Position numbers and translations under genes: made by a program | In this document: positions 1 through 8,515 of the stretch, piece by piece | Layout of the letters: each line of letters starts with the position of its first letter | Numbering within the stretch: the first letter of the stretch is position 1 | Virus record (IMG/VR): IMGVR_UViG_3300035698_021780 | Location: 1-39,551 of that record | DNA: 39,551 nt | Reading direction: 5' to 3' (one strand) | Source: a virus | Notes under the pieces: generated by a model | What the model was told of the DNA's origin: nothing | The model's database searches: none | What the model saw: only the letters and a program-made list of their open reading frames with translations

Positions 1-3000
1 ATTGGAGACACTTTCTCTGTAGACCGATCCGTATATGATGAAGTGGCCGGAGATCCCGGAGAGGTTGAAGACGCTCGAAACAGGATTATTGATTCTCTTA
101 CAGATGAGCGTGGATCATTCTCAACCGTAACAAAAGAGGGTGGGCTGATATACAAAGATATCTTAATTGTTGGCCGGGATATTTATGATAAAGGCCACAC
201 AAAAGCTATTCAATTCATTGCAAAACTTAAAAAAGCGTTGTCTCCGGTTTGGTCAAAGATTAAGCATTTATCCAGGGCAATCTTTGATGATGTTGTAAAT
301 CGTGTGAATAATGAAAGGGGATCCATAACTTTAGGCGGCAAGAAAACTGTAAGCGAGATTTTAAATGGTGAGATCCCGGACGATATGTTAGTTACTGAAA
401 ATATTGATATGGGACAGGTTGAAAAGCTTGAATCACCTCCGCAATGGCTGGCAAAAAAATACGATGAAGTTAAGGAAATGTTTAAGCGCATGCAGCAAAG
501 GGATAAAGACAGGACCAGGCTATTATCCAGGAGTATTGAAGAGACAGCCGACTTTTATGGAATGAAGAAAAATAGTGAGGAATTCGGGCAGCTTAATAAC
601 CTTATTTGGACATTAGAGGATGAGGCGATAAAGGGTTTACCGAATAACTTTATTAAAAATGAAGCCGGTGGGTATGATATCAATGAAGAGCATTTCACTG
701 AATTCAGGCGCTTCCTTGATAAGATGCCGAGTTTAACCAGCCAGGTGAAGGATACATACATAACAATCCGCAAATCCCTGGATAAGGATCTTGCCATGGT
801 TTATAAATCAATGGCTGAAATGAAAGACATTGATGAAACAGTATTAGACACCTTTCGAAGATCGATAGGTAAAATTCATAATTATTTTCCTCATGTTCGA
901 TACGGCAAATATTACCTTAAAGCGTATAATTTCAGCATGGAAAATGATGGGGGTACATGGAATGCCGTTTTAGGTGATGAGGTTATTGCTTCTGGAAAAG
1001 ATAAAGAGACTGTGTTCCTGGCAGCGGAAAAGAATAAAGGTGCCGAGAGTCTATACCGGGAGCATTTCGATGCTAATCTTAGTTATATCCGAAAGGGAAA
1101 ACGGATTACAGAAGAGCTTAAACAGTCCGCGGAATTTAAGGACCAACAGGTGGCTTTCTGGGTTGGTAAGGTTGAAAAACTTCCGGAAGAGGTTTTTTCA
1201 ATCCCGGTCCCGATTGAAGCTATCGAGGCCGTTATGAACGCTGCTGTTGACAGACTTGAAGATCCTGCTGCAAAAGACTCGTTCAGACAGTTATTACCAA
1301 GGGCTGTATCTGACGCATTAAAAAGCCGTGGATGGGGTAGCCACATGATTAAGAGAAAAGGCACACCAGGCTTTGAAATGAAGGACACACAGCGAGTATT
1401 ATTTGAGCATAAGGCAGGCCTTTATGGATGGATTACAAAGATGGAGGCGGCAAGGGACTTCTCTCGCATGATGGCCAACGTTACCGCTGGAAAAAAACCG
1501 AGGCTTTGGGCCTGGATGCGTAACTATTCCTATCACATGCTCGAAAACACTGATGAAATTGACAGGGTTGTCTCTAACCTAAAGGCTATCTTTTTTGCAA
1601 AATATCTTGGTGGTAATGTAAAAACAGCGGCTCTGAATACGACACAGAACATTATAGCCGGCTGGCCGCGACTTGGTATGGAAGTCGGCATGTCATTTGG
1701 GAAGATGTTAAAGGGTGCTAATTCTGCTGTTGTCCAGGCAGCTACAGGGAAAAAGAATCTTACTGAGAATGAAATCAAACTGCTTAATGAAATGTTCGAG
1801 GAAGGCACGACCGGGAGCCAGTTCCTTGCAGAAGTCAGGTCACAGATAGGCGATAATGTTTTTTCTGTAGGGAACAAATATATAATGCGCGGCCTGGGGC
1901 TCCCGATGGAAATAGCAGAACGCTTTAACCGTACATCTATTGCTCTTGCTTCATATCGGGCTGCTGTTAATGGACAGATAAACAACCAAAAAACCCTGGA
2001 ACATTATGGAATGAAACAGGGTGAGGCTTTTTCCTATGAACAGGCAAAGGAATTCAGTACTGAAATTGTAGAGGATTCACATTTTGTATATGGGAAATCG
2101 AACAGGCCGGAAGCGTTACGGGGATCTCCAGCAGGGAAGCTGGCCCTTACTGCATATACGTTTAGGTCTTTCACTCATCATCTTGCACATCTTTGGAAAT
2201 TCATGTTCCAGGATAGTGGTAGGGGAAAAGTCGCTATTGCGAAATCTCTGGCTGCATCAATCGCAATAGGTGGCATGCATGCCGTACCACTTTATAAAAT
2301 GTTTATGTTTTTCCTACGACAGTTGACCGGGGATGATCCGGAAGATGAGCTACTGAGTATTCTTCCAGAAGACGCACATATGTTGCGTGATATGATAGTA
2401 TATGGTATTCCTGCCATAACAGGATTTACAATGGGAGGATCGATCGGAATGGAATTGCCAGTATTTGATAGGTTAAGATTTGATCAACCGTTTATGAGGC
2501 AACTCGGCTCGAATTTTGGGGAAATAATCGGGGTGCCATGGGCAGCGGCCGAGGATGTTGGAAGTGCTTATAGCGCAATTCAGTCAGAACAGGGATCAAG
2601 GGCTTTGGAATACCTTGCACCTGCAGGCGTAGCAAATATAATGAAGGGCCATAGAATGAGAACAAAGGGAACGCATACTCTTTCAGGTAGGCCAATAAAC
2701 GTCCCTGGTTCAGAAGGCCCATTAAAGCTTAGTTTATACGAATCTGTAGGCAAAAGCATTGGCTTTCAACCTGTTAAATTAGCTAAATCATGGGATATTC
2801 ACCAGAAATTGCAGAATTTCCAGACATATAAGACAAGCAAACGCTCATCCATTGCCAAAAAGATAGTGAATGCTCGTGGTGATGAGAACAAAATGGATCA
2901 GATAAAAAATGAGTTTATTGACTGGAATGAATCACAGCAAGCTAAAGGCCGGCCTGAATATGTTATTTCTATAGAGGAACTTGCTTCCTCAGTACAGGCC

Positions 3001-3084
3001 AGGGGGAAAACCCGTAAACCGCCGATGTATTTATTCGGTAAAACAAAAGAACTCAGAGACAGAAATTTCAAGGAGGCACCATGA
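1..3084 (+). CDS. C-terminal part of a large internal-virion / polyvalent-type phage protein (5' truncated by window)
   Basis: The frame is open from base 1. A GTG at 43 is the first possible start inside the window, but coding continues upstream of it, so this is most likely the tail end of a much longer gene. At least 1,027 residues are visible. The sequence is mostly charged alpha-helix, with hydrophobic patches around 750-800 (numbered from the GTG) and the motif SPAGKLALTAYTFRSF, which resembles the P-L-x-R-F-G element near the C-terminus of giant phage polyvalent or internal virion proteins. A domain around residues 285-340 looks inserted. Position after the head genes (across the window edge) and before the fibre genes fits a virion protein ejected with the DNA. 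It overlaps the next gene by ATGA, and an AAGGAGG site lies in its last codons. The family assignment is inference. Confidence 0.6.
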   Translation: MGDTFSVDRSVYDEVAGDPGEVEDARNRIIDSLTDERGSFSTVTKEGGLIYKDILIVGRDIYDKGHTKAIQFIAKLKKALSPVWSKIKHLSRAIFDDVVNRVNNERGSITLGGKKTVSEILNGEIPDDMLVTENIDMGQVEKLESPPQWLAKKYDEVKEMFKRMQQRDKDRTRLLSRSIEETADFYGMKKNSEEFGQLNNLIWTLEDEAIKGLPNNFIKNEAGGYDINEEHFTEFRRFLDKMPSLTSQVKDTYITIRKSLDKDLAMVYKSMAEMKDIDETVLDTFRRSIGKIHNYFPHVRYGKYYLKAYNFSMENDGGTWNAVLGDEVIASGKDKETVFLAAEKNKGAESLYREHFDANLSYIRKGKRITEELKQSAEFKDQQVAFWVGKVEKLPEEVFSIPVPIEAIEAVMNAAVDRLEDPAAKDSFRQLLPRAVSDALKSRGWGSHMIKRKGTPGFEMKDTQRVLFEHKAGLYGWITKMEAARDFSRMMANVTAGKKPRLWAWMRNYSYHMLENTDEIDRVVSNLKAIFFAKYLGGNVKTAALNTTQNIIAGWPRLGMEVGMSFGKMLKGANSAVVQAATGKKNLTENEIKLLNEMFEEGTTGSQFLAEVRSQIGDNVFSVGNKYIMRGLGLPMEIAERFNRTSIALASYRAAVNGQINNQKTLEHYGMKQGEAFSYEQAKEFSTEIVEDSHFVYGKSNRPEALRGSPAGKLALTAYTFRSFTHHLAHLWKFMFQDSGRGKVAIAKSLAASIAIGGMHAVPLYKMFMFFLRQLTGDDPEDELLSILPEDAHMLRDMIVYGIPAITGFTMGGSIGMELPVFDRLRFDQPFMRQLGSNFGEIIGVPWAAAEDVGSAYSAIQSEQGSRALEYLAPAGVANIMKGHRMRTKGTHTLSGRPINVPGSEGPLKLSLYESVGKSIGFQPVKLAKSWDIHQKLQNFQTYKTSKRSSIAKKIVNARGDENKMDQIKNEFIDWNESQQAKGRPEYVISIEELASSVQARGKTRKPPMYLFGKTKELRDRNFKEAP

Positions 3085-3881
3085 AGAAACTAATTGCGTC
3101 AGTCTTTATTGTTTTATTTACTGCAACAATCGCTTTCGGAACCGCTGGAACTGTTGGAACGGCAATCACTAAAGATGTTCCAGGGATTATAAAGGTAACG
3201 TTTTCCTGTGTTGGTGGGACAGCCGGTGATGCCGGAACGGTCCCTGATACGGCTGTTCCCACTGAGGCTATCAATCTCTTAAAAAGTAGTGGCCCTTATT
3301 TCCTCTATCGGGCTGTTGGATATCCCACAGGTGTTGGGACCTCATCTTTTGTATTCGTTGACGCTGATGTAACTGTTGCGGATGATACCGTTACGGAAGT
3401 CGCACACGGATTCGCTACTGGTGATCCAGTCTTTTTAGCAACTACCGGAGTTGTGCCAGCTGGGCTTGCGATTGCAACGACCTATTATTTAATAAAGGTC
3501 GATGTGGACACCATTGCCTTTGCCACTACTGCGGCGAATGCTGCAATCAATACAAAAATCGATATTACGGCTGCTGCTGGCGGCGGGAACCATACGCTTG
3601 ATGCTGAAAGGCCGGATGAGGCCAGTATCTTTGTGACTGATGCACATGGCCTTGATCTGTTTGGAAGCGTTGACGGAAGCACGACCGCTTACAGGGGCTC
3701 TAAATTAATACATGCTACTCTTGCCATGCAGACCAGCCCTGATCTTTATAATATTGGGCAAACAGCGCATATTGATTTTAGGCCAGAAATAACCGGGGCT
3801 CTTACGCTAAAAGTCGCGGACCAGGCTACAGCCAGGGCGGTATTCTATATCGAATTAATCTTTATCAGAAAAGCTTTATAG
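3081..3881 (+). CDS. Exported Gly/Ala/Thr-rich phage surface protein, function unknown
   Basis: This 266-residue protein starts at the ATG that overlaps the previous stop; AAGGAGG lies 5 bases upstream. Residues 1-20 form a textbook Sec signal peptide (KK, hydrophobic core, AFG cleavage site). The mature part is rich in small residues and beta-prone. Around residues 105-175 it has the HGFATGDPVFL...PAGLA...YYLI pattern that recurs in phage tail and head surface proteins. It is the first of three consecutive genes with signal peptides, so it is probably a fibre- or decoration-like component. I cannot assign a specific function. Confidence 0.75.
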   Translation: MKKLIASVFIVLFTATIAFGTAGTVGTAITKDVPGIIKVTFSCVGGTAGDAGTVPDTAVPTEAINLLKSSGPYFLYRAVGYPTGVGTSSFVFVDADVTVADDTVTEVAHGFATGDPVFLATTGVVPAGLAIATTYYLIKVDVDTIAFATTAANAAINTKIDITAAAGGGNHTLDAERPDEASIFVTDAHGLDLFGSVDGSTTAYRGSKLIHATLAMQTSPDLYNIGQTAHIDFRPEITGALTLKVADQATARAVFYIELIFIRKAL

Positions 3882-3891
3882 AAGGTAGACC

Positions 3892-5109
3892 ATGAAACAG
3901 ATAAAAATATTCTTATCAGTTTTAATTTTATGCAGTATGGCTGTTTTGGCTTATGCCGTTGATGAGATAAAATTCACAAACAACGCAACCTCATTGGTGG
4001 CTGATGTTGGTGGAATAACGAATGTGGCTACCTCTCTGACCGTTACAACCGGTGAAGGCGCTTTGTTCCCAGTGCTTACCGGATCAGATTATTTCATGGT
4101 TACATTAGTGGATTCGAGTAATAACCGTGAAATTGTACAGTGTACAGCAAGGACCGGAGACACACTTACGATTGTTCGTGCCCAAGAGAGTACCGCTGCG
4201 AGAGCTTTTTCAGAGGACGATATAGTCTCTCACAGAGCGACAGCAGGGGCTTATGAGTATTTCCGTGACAATGTTGACACTGGTGCTGTTGATACCGCAC
4301 AGCTGGTTGATGATGCCGTTACGCTGGCAAAGATGGACGCCGGTACAGACGGGAACCTTATTACATATGATGCTGCTGGTGATCCTGCTGCGGTTGTGAC
4401 TGGAACCGCTGATCAGGTCCTCACTTCAAATGGTGCAGGCGCCGCGCCTACTTTCCAAGACGTCCAGGCTATTCCGGACAATGCCGTTACCCTTGCTAAA
4501 ATGGCTGCTGGTACGGATGGAAACCTTATCACCTATGATGCGGCCGGCGATCCGGCTGCGGTCGCTACCGGTACTGCAGGTCAAATCCTTATCTCAAGTG
4601 GTGCCGGGGCAGCTCCGGTGTTTTCTTCTATCCCAGTGCCTACCGGATGTATTATGGCATGGCCCACAAGCTCTGCCCCTACTGGATGGCTTGAATGTAA
4701 TGGTACGGCAATTTCAAGAACTACATACGCCGCGCTATTCGCTGTTGTAAGTACAACTTACGGTGTTGGTGATGGTTCAACCACTTTCAATCCCCCTGAT
4801 TTACGAGGCCGGTTTTTGAGAGGATGGGACCATGGAGCTGGTACAGATCCTGATGCGGCAAGTCGTACCGATAGAGGGGATGGAACCGGTGGAGACAATA
4901 TCGGGTCAAAACAGGCTGATGAATATGAGTCCCATACACATACGCTTACAAATGGAGCAAGTGTGTGGAGAAATACTGGCGGTTCAAACACTATGACTGG
5001 AGGGGGGGCGTCTACGGTTGCAACTCTATCAAATGCTAATTCTGGTGGAAGTACTGAAACACGGCCTGTTAATATAAATATGATGTGGATAGTCAAAACA
5101 GGCAACTAA
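3892..5109 (+). CDS. Phage tail-collar fibre protein with N-terminal signal peptide
   Basis: This 405-residue protein has four parts. Residues 1-22 are a Sec signal peptide ending AYA. Residues 27-124 are one copy of a repeat domain found three more times in the next gene. Residues 141-246 hold two copies of a roughly 50-residue VTLAKMxAGTDGNLITYDAAGDPAAV repeat typical of fibre shafts. Residues 247-405 are a phage tail-collar domain, with the GCIMAWP start, the PTGWLECNG motif, the PPDLRGRFLRG signature and the HTH segment. Collar domains sit at the tips of tail fibres and contact the host surface. The family call is solid; the signal peptide is unusual for a tail fibre. Confidence 0.88.
   Translation: MKQIKIFLSVLILCSMAVLAYAVDEIKFTNNATSLVADVGGITNVATSLTVTTGEGALFPVLTGSDYFMVTLVDSSNNREIVQCTARTGDTLTIVRAQESTAARAFSEDDIVSHRATAGAYEYFRDNVDTGAVDTAQLVDDAVTLAKMDAGTDGNLITYDAAGDPAAVVTGTADQVLTSNGAGAAPTFQDVQAIPDNAVTLAKMAAGTDGNLITYDAAGDPAAVATGTAGQILISSGAGAAPVFSSIPVPTGCIMAWPTSSAPTGWLECNGTAISRTTYAALFAVVSTTYGVGDGSTTFNPPDLRGRFLRGWDHGAGTDPDAASRTDRGDGTGGDNIGSKQADEYESHTHTLTNGASVWRNTGGSNTMTGGGASTVATLSNANSGGSTETRPVNINMMWIVKTGN
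3970..4263 (+). repeat. Single copy of the FSNNATS...EIV..TAR fibre repeat
   Basis: Codons 27-124 of the collar fibre encode the same roughly 98-residue domain that occurs three times in the downstream gene. Shared landmarks are NNATSL, TGxGALFP, YFMVTLVDSSNNREIV and TARxxDTLTI. This points to duplication and exchange between neighbouring fibre genes. Confidence 0.85.
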
Positions 5110-5110
5110 A

Positions 5111-6817
5111 ATGAAAAGATTGCTCGGAGTCCTTTTAATCACATTGTTTTGTTCAACCGCTTTCGGTGGCACTTACCTTTTTAGCAATAATGCTACTTCT
5201 TTAGTCGATGATGCCGGTGGAATCTCAGATGTAGATACCACGTTGACAGTCACGGCTGGAGATGGGGCCCTGTTCCCAGTTATAACCGGGACTGACTTTT
5301 TCATGGTTACCCTGGTTGACGCAAGCAGGAACCGCGAGATAGTTAAAGTAACCGCCAGGTCCTCAGATACTCTTACCATTGATCGGGCAGAAGAAAATAC
5401 AACAGCCATTTCCTTTGCAAAAGGATCTATTGTCACAAACAGGGTAACCGCAGGCGCTCTCGATTATATCCGGGATTATGGTCCTGGTGCTGTTGCCGTG
5501 GTTCATGCTGCAGGTCATTATCTGTTTAGCAATAATGCGACATCGATTATCGATAATGTTGGTGGGATCTCTGCCATAGATACAATCCTTCATGTTACAA
5601 CTGGTGACGGTGCCCTCTTCCCTGCTGTGTCTGACGATAATTATTTTATGGCCACACTGGTTGACTCGAGTAATAATCGAGAGATTGTCAAAGTTACGGC
5701 CAGGGCTTCTGACTCATTCCTAATTGACCGTGCCGAAGAAGGGACAACAGCCATTGCATTTGCAAAAGGGTCCATCGTTTCAAATAGGGTAACTGCTGGC
5801 GCTCTCGAATATGAAAAGGCTTACGCCGCGACTGTTACCACTGTTGATTTAGGTGGGCACCCCATATACTCAAACAACACAAGTTCATTGATCGATGATG
5901 CAGGCGGTATTACTGATACAGCCACAACCCTACATGTTACAGCCGGAGATGGGGCACTGTTCCCCACTATAACTGGCGATAATTATTTCATGGCTACGTT
6001 GATTGATTCGAGCAATAACCGTGAAATCGTTGAGGTTACTGCAAGAACGACTGACACCTTTACAATCTCCCGGGGAGAAGAAAGCACCACGGCCATTGCA
6101 TTTGCAAAAGGTTCTATCGTTTCAAATAGATTAACTGCTGGTTGTCTTGAATATATTAGGGGAAATGGAGGCGCGGGGTTTATTGTCGCGGATTTGCCTT
6201 ACACTGGCTTTACCCAAATGGATCCCGGTAGCTTTATAGAAGCAACAGCTACAAAAATCACGTTGGTAAATTATTATGCTCAAGGCGGTGACTCAAACTA
6301 TTTTTATATCGATAGGGATGCTGGCTACTGTTTCGGGAATTTTGACAGAAGGGTAATGATAAACGCGACCGCGATTACAGATGGATATGCAGCCGGTAGC
6401 AGTCCGTATGGTGGCACAGCTCTATTTTTAATGATGGGGAATGCTCTTGGAGTTTGGGGTGACAGTACAGAATGCTTGGCTGCGTTCGTGACAAACTATG
6501 ACCATGGGGCCGGGGATAGGCATTATGAAATAAGGATACAATATAAGACCGGTGGCAGTTCGGCTGATGATTATATAGAATTCGCTTTAGCAACAGATTA
6601 TTACATAGAGATGAAGCGAATAGGCACGGCGTTTACTCTTGATGTTTATACTGATTCTGATTTTTCAACTCTTTTGCCAAATGGTGATCTGTCATTGACC
6701 TTGCCTGATATCGATTCTTTCCGATACGAATATGGAGTGAACGGATGGGTAGCTTCAAGTGGATATAGGGTTACCATGACCATTGAAGACCTTCAAGGTG
6801 TTCTTGGACTCAGATAA
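5111..6817 (+). CDS. Exported three-repeat fibre-like protein with C-terminal lectin-like domain
   Basis: This 568-residue protein begins one base after the collar gene's stop. Residues 1-19 are a signal peptide (KR, hydrophobic core, AFG). Three near-identical 100-residue domains follow at about 21-120, 136-235 and 251-350, with an exact 115-residue period. The last 210 residues are different, with many aromatic residues and beta-strand alternation (VNYYAQGG..NYFYIDRDAGYCFGNFDRR); this resembles a concanavalin/LamG-type carbohydrate-binding fold, though that is only a guess. With the collar fibre it probably forms the receptor-binding apparatus, or it is displayed in the host envelope if the signal peptide is used. 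Confidence 0.75.
   Translation: MKRLLGVLLITLFCSTAFGGTYLFSNNATSLVDDAGGISDVDTTLTVTAGDGALFPVITGTDFFMVTLVDASRNREIVKVTARSSDTLTIDRAEENTTAISFAKGSIVTNRVTAGALDYIRDYGPGAVAVVHAAGHYLFSNNATSIIDNVGGISAIDTILHVTTGDGALFPAVSDDNYFMATLVDSSNNREIVKVTARASDSFLIDRAEEGTTAIAFAKGSIVSNRVTAGALEYEKAYAATVTTVDLGGHPIYSNNTSSLIDDAGGITDTATTLHVTAGDGALFPTITGDNYFMATLIDSSNNREIVEVTARTTDTFTISRGEESTTAIAFAKGSIVSNRLTAGCLEYIRGNGGAGFIVADLPYTGFTQMDPGSFIEATATKITLVNYYAQGGDSNYFYIDRDAGYCFGNFDRRVMINATAITDGYAAGSSPYGGTALFLMMGNALGVWGDSTECLAAFVTNYDHGAGDRHYEIRIQYKTGGSSADDYIEFALATDYYIEMKRIGTAFTLDVYTDSDFSTLLPNGDLSLTLPDIDSFRYEYGVNGWVASSGYRVTMTIEDLQGVLGLR
5171..6160 (+). repeat. Three tandem in-frame repeats, 345-bp period
   Basis: Units are at about 5171-5470, 5516-5815 and 5861-6160. 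Each encodes a domain with YSNN, DDAGGI, GDGALFP, REIV.VTAR, FAKGSIVSNR and TAG.LEY landmarks. Nucleotide identity is visibly lower than protein identity, so the duplication is not recent. Confidence 0.88.
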
Positions 6818-6832
6818 TGAAAGGAACCTGAT

Positions 6833-7069
6833 ATGAGACTGTTTATGATTTTGCTGTTATTTATGCTGTGTAGTTGTTCCACAATTACAACCGTTACCAC
6901 GCCTAAAGGAGATGTTTACCGGGTATCGAGCAAAGCAGATGCCATGGTGACATTGACAGAAGGTGACAAGACAATAACCGTTGACAATCGGGGTCGGCCT
7001 GGGATGGTTGAACAAGCTCTCGGGATTATGTTCATGAACTTGCCAGATGTAACTATATCACCAGATTAA
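6833..7069 (+). CDS. Small lipoprotein, possible lysis-module component
   Basis: This 78-residue protein opens with a hydrophobic segment ending in L-C-S-C, a plausible lipobox with the lipidated cysteine at residue 15. The rest is short and polar. An AAGGAACCTGAT stretch precedes the ATG. It sits directly before a one-helix membrane protein and a peptidoglycan peptidase, so an outer-membrane spanin-like role is possible. It lacks the usual proline-rich spanin character, so function stays open. Confidence 0.65.
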   Translation: MRLFMILLLFMLCSCSTITTVTTPKGDVYRVSSKADAMVTLTEGDKTITVDNRGRPGMVEQALGIMFMNLPDVTISPD

Positions 7070-7088
7070 AATGGAAAGGGAATTTACT

Positions 7089-7352
7089 ATGCTGAAATCT
7101 GCTACTGATATATGGGAATTGGGACTTGCTGCGCTTCTCGGAGTTTTTTCATGGGGGCTGGCCTGGGGTCAAGTTGTGAAAAAAAGTGCGATTTATGATA
7201 AACATGGTAACCAAATTTATTTATCTGTTGTGCAGTATGAAAAATCAATCGCTAAGATTGAAGAGCATTGTGAAAAGACAGATACAACCTTAATTGCAGT
7301 TAGAGAACTTATGGTAAGGCTTGATGAACGATATCCTAAAAAAAATAATTAA
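7089..7352 (+). CDS. Single-helix membrane protein, holin or spanin candidate
   Basis: I chose the ATG at 7089 (87 residues) because GGAAAGGG lies 8 bases upstream; an in-frame ATG at 7071 has no such site. One transmembrane helix covers about residues 7-30 (ELGLAALLGVFSWGLAWGQ). A charged, probably coiled-coil tail follows, ending KKNN. The position between a small lipoprotein and an M23 peptidase fits a lysis cassette. Whether it is a holin or an inner-membrane spanin cannot be decided from sequence. Confidence 0.6.
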   Translation: MLKSATDIWELGLAALLGVFSWGLAWGQVVKKSAIYDKHGNQIYLSVVQYEKSIAKIEEHCEKTDTTLIAVRELMVRLDERYPKKNN

Positions 7353-7854
7353 TCCAACTGGATTGGGGATTAGAAATGATAGGTCCGGGCACGGAACTTG
7401 GGGCGCTCCAAGAGGAAATAGAATCCATAAGGGCATTGATCGATTGTGTGTACCAGGGCAAACAGTCAAGAGTTATATCACTGGGATATATATCAGACCT
7501 GCGCGTCCATATGCAGATGATACGCAGTATACTGGAGCGCTGTTCGGCAACAAATGGATCAGAGTCAAAATGTTCTACGTGCATGTTACCATGTTCCAGC
7601 CAGGGCAGAATATTAAAGCTGGCGAAGTATTTGGAGTTGCACAAGATATAAGCCTGAAATATAATAAACCTGGTATGGATGAGGATATGAAGATGTTGCC
7701 GCACGTTCACTATCAAATTGACAGTATGGATCCGCTGGTCATAGAGGAGTTTTTATGTGGAGAAAATCTTTTGAACACAATGGAATCAAATACGATCGAG
7801 TGGGGACCTTCAGCGTCCTTTCCAACAGGTATGTTAACGCGCGAGAATATGTAG
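7324..7854 (+). CDS. M23/LytM-type metallopeptidase, probable endolysin or virion muralytic enzyme
   Basis: Starting at the ATG at 7324, this is a 176-residue protein overlapping the previous gene by 29 bases. It has the zinc-site pattern of M23 endopeptidases: GNRIHKGID with H35 and D39, then LPHVHYQI with H127 and H129. These enzymes cut peptide cross-links in peptidoglycan. The domain is compact and there is no signal peptide, so export would need a holin or virion delivery. The last 33 codons overlap the next gene in another frame, an unusually long overlap. Confidence 0.75.
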   Translation: MNDILKKIINPTGLGIRNDRSGHGTWGAPRGNRIHKGIDRLCVPGQTVKSYITGIYIRPARPYADDTQYTGALFGNKWIRVKMFYVHVTMFQPGQNIKAGEVFGVAQDISLKYNKPGMDEDMKMLPHVHYQIDSMDPLVIEEFLCGENLLNTMESNTIEWGPSASFPTGMLTRENM

Positions 7855-8180
7855 GGCAGACCGGCATTGAGGGCTATTTCGTTAATATCCCTTGCGCTAC
7901 GCTTTATCGTGATGGAAGCCTTGAAATTGCACCAGGCTACAAGTCAGATGGACCTTCGGGGCCTACATTTGACACAAAGTCAACTATGCGTGGCTCAATG
8001 TATTATCATGATCCATTATATCAAATGATGCGACTCAGGAAGCTACCCTTCTGGATTCGCTGCCATGCAGACATGTTATTATACGCTATCTGCATGGAGG
8101 ATGGCATGATGCCCTGTAGGGCTAAGTATTTTTATGAAGGCGTTGCTCAGTTTGCCGGGTTTGCGGCGTTGCCCTCTTAA
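7755..8180 (+). CDS. DUF1353-family phage protein
   Basis: This 141-residue protein has the DUF1353 landmarks: LEIAPGYKSDGPSGPTFDT, followed by HDPLYQMMR and a C-terminal region with conserved aromatics. Family members are common near phage lysis genes and have no established activity. The ATG at 7755 has AGAGGAG 6 bases upstream, which supports a start inside the peptidase gene and a true 100-base overlap. It is the last gene of the late rightward region; its stop overlaps the stop of the convergent gene. Confidence 0.8.
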   Translation: MWRKSFEHNGIKYDRVGTFSVLSNRYVNAREYVGQTGIEGYFVNIPCATLYRDGSLEIAPGYKSDGPSGPTFDTKSTMRGSMYYHDPLYQMMRLRKLPFWIRCHADMLLYAICMEDGMMPCRAKYFYEGVAQFAGFAALPS

Positions 8181-8515
8181 ATATATTCGAACTCAATTCT
8201 GTTTACTGGTGTTGCATAAGAACATTTCATTTCCTTCATAAACATTTTTATAAAATCATCGTTGTCTAAATCAGGAAAACCCTCTTTTATATAATCAAGC
8301 GGTTCCATATTACACAGCAAGGTTTCCCGGGTGTGAACTATGCGTATCTGGCACAGCTTTTTAATCTTTTCACCTTTCTTTAATCCCTGGCATTTTTCAC
8401 AGGCATTAATAATGTCACCAGCGGATAAGAACCACCAGCCTAACCGCCTGGTTACAGTTTTTGACCTGTCTTTTATTTGCTGTGTTGTAAGCATGAAGCT
8501 CATATTCCTTGGCAT
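8177..8515 (-). CDS. ASCH-like small protein
   Basis: This 112-residue protein begins MPRNMSFMLTTQQI and has a T-K-TVTRRLGWWFL motif followed by GD and KCQGLKKGEKI. The TVTRR and GD positions match the ASCH (ASC-1 homology) fold, thought to bind RNA or nucleotides and common in phages. It is the last gene of the leftward operon, sharing one base with the helicase stop. The exact substrate is unknown. Confidence 0.7.
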   Translation of the reverse strand: MPRNMSFMLTTQQIKDRSKTVTRRLGWWFLSAGDIINACEKCQGLKKGEKIKKLCQIRIVHTRETLLCNMEPLDYIKEGFPDLDNDDFIKMFMKEMKCSYATPVNRIEFEYI

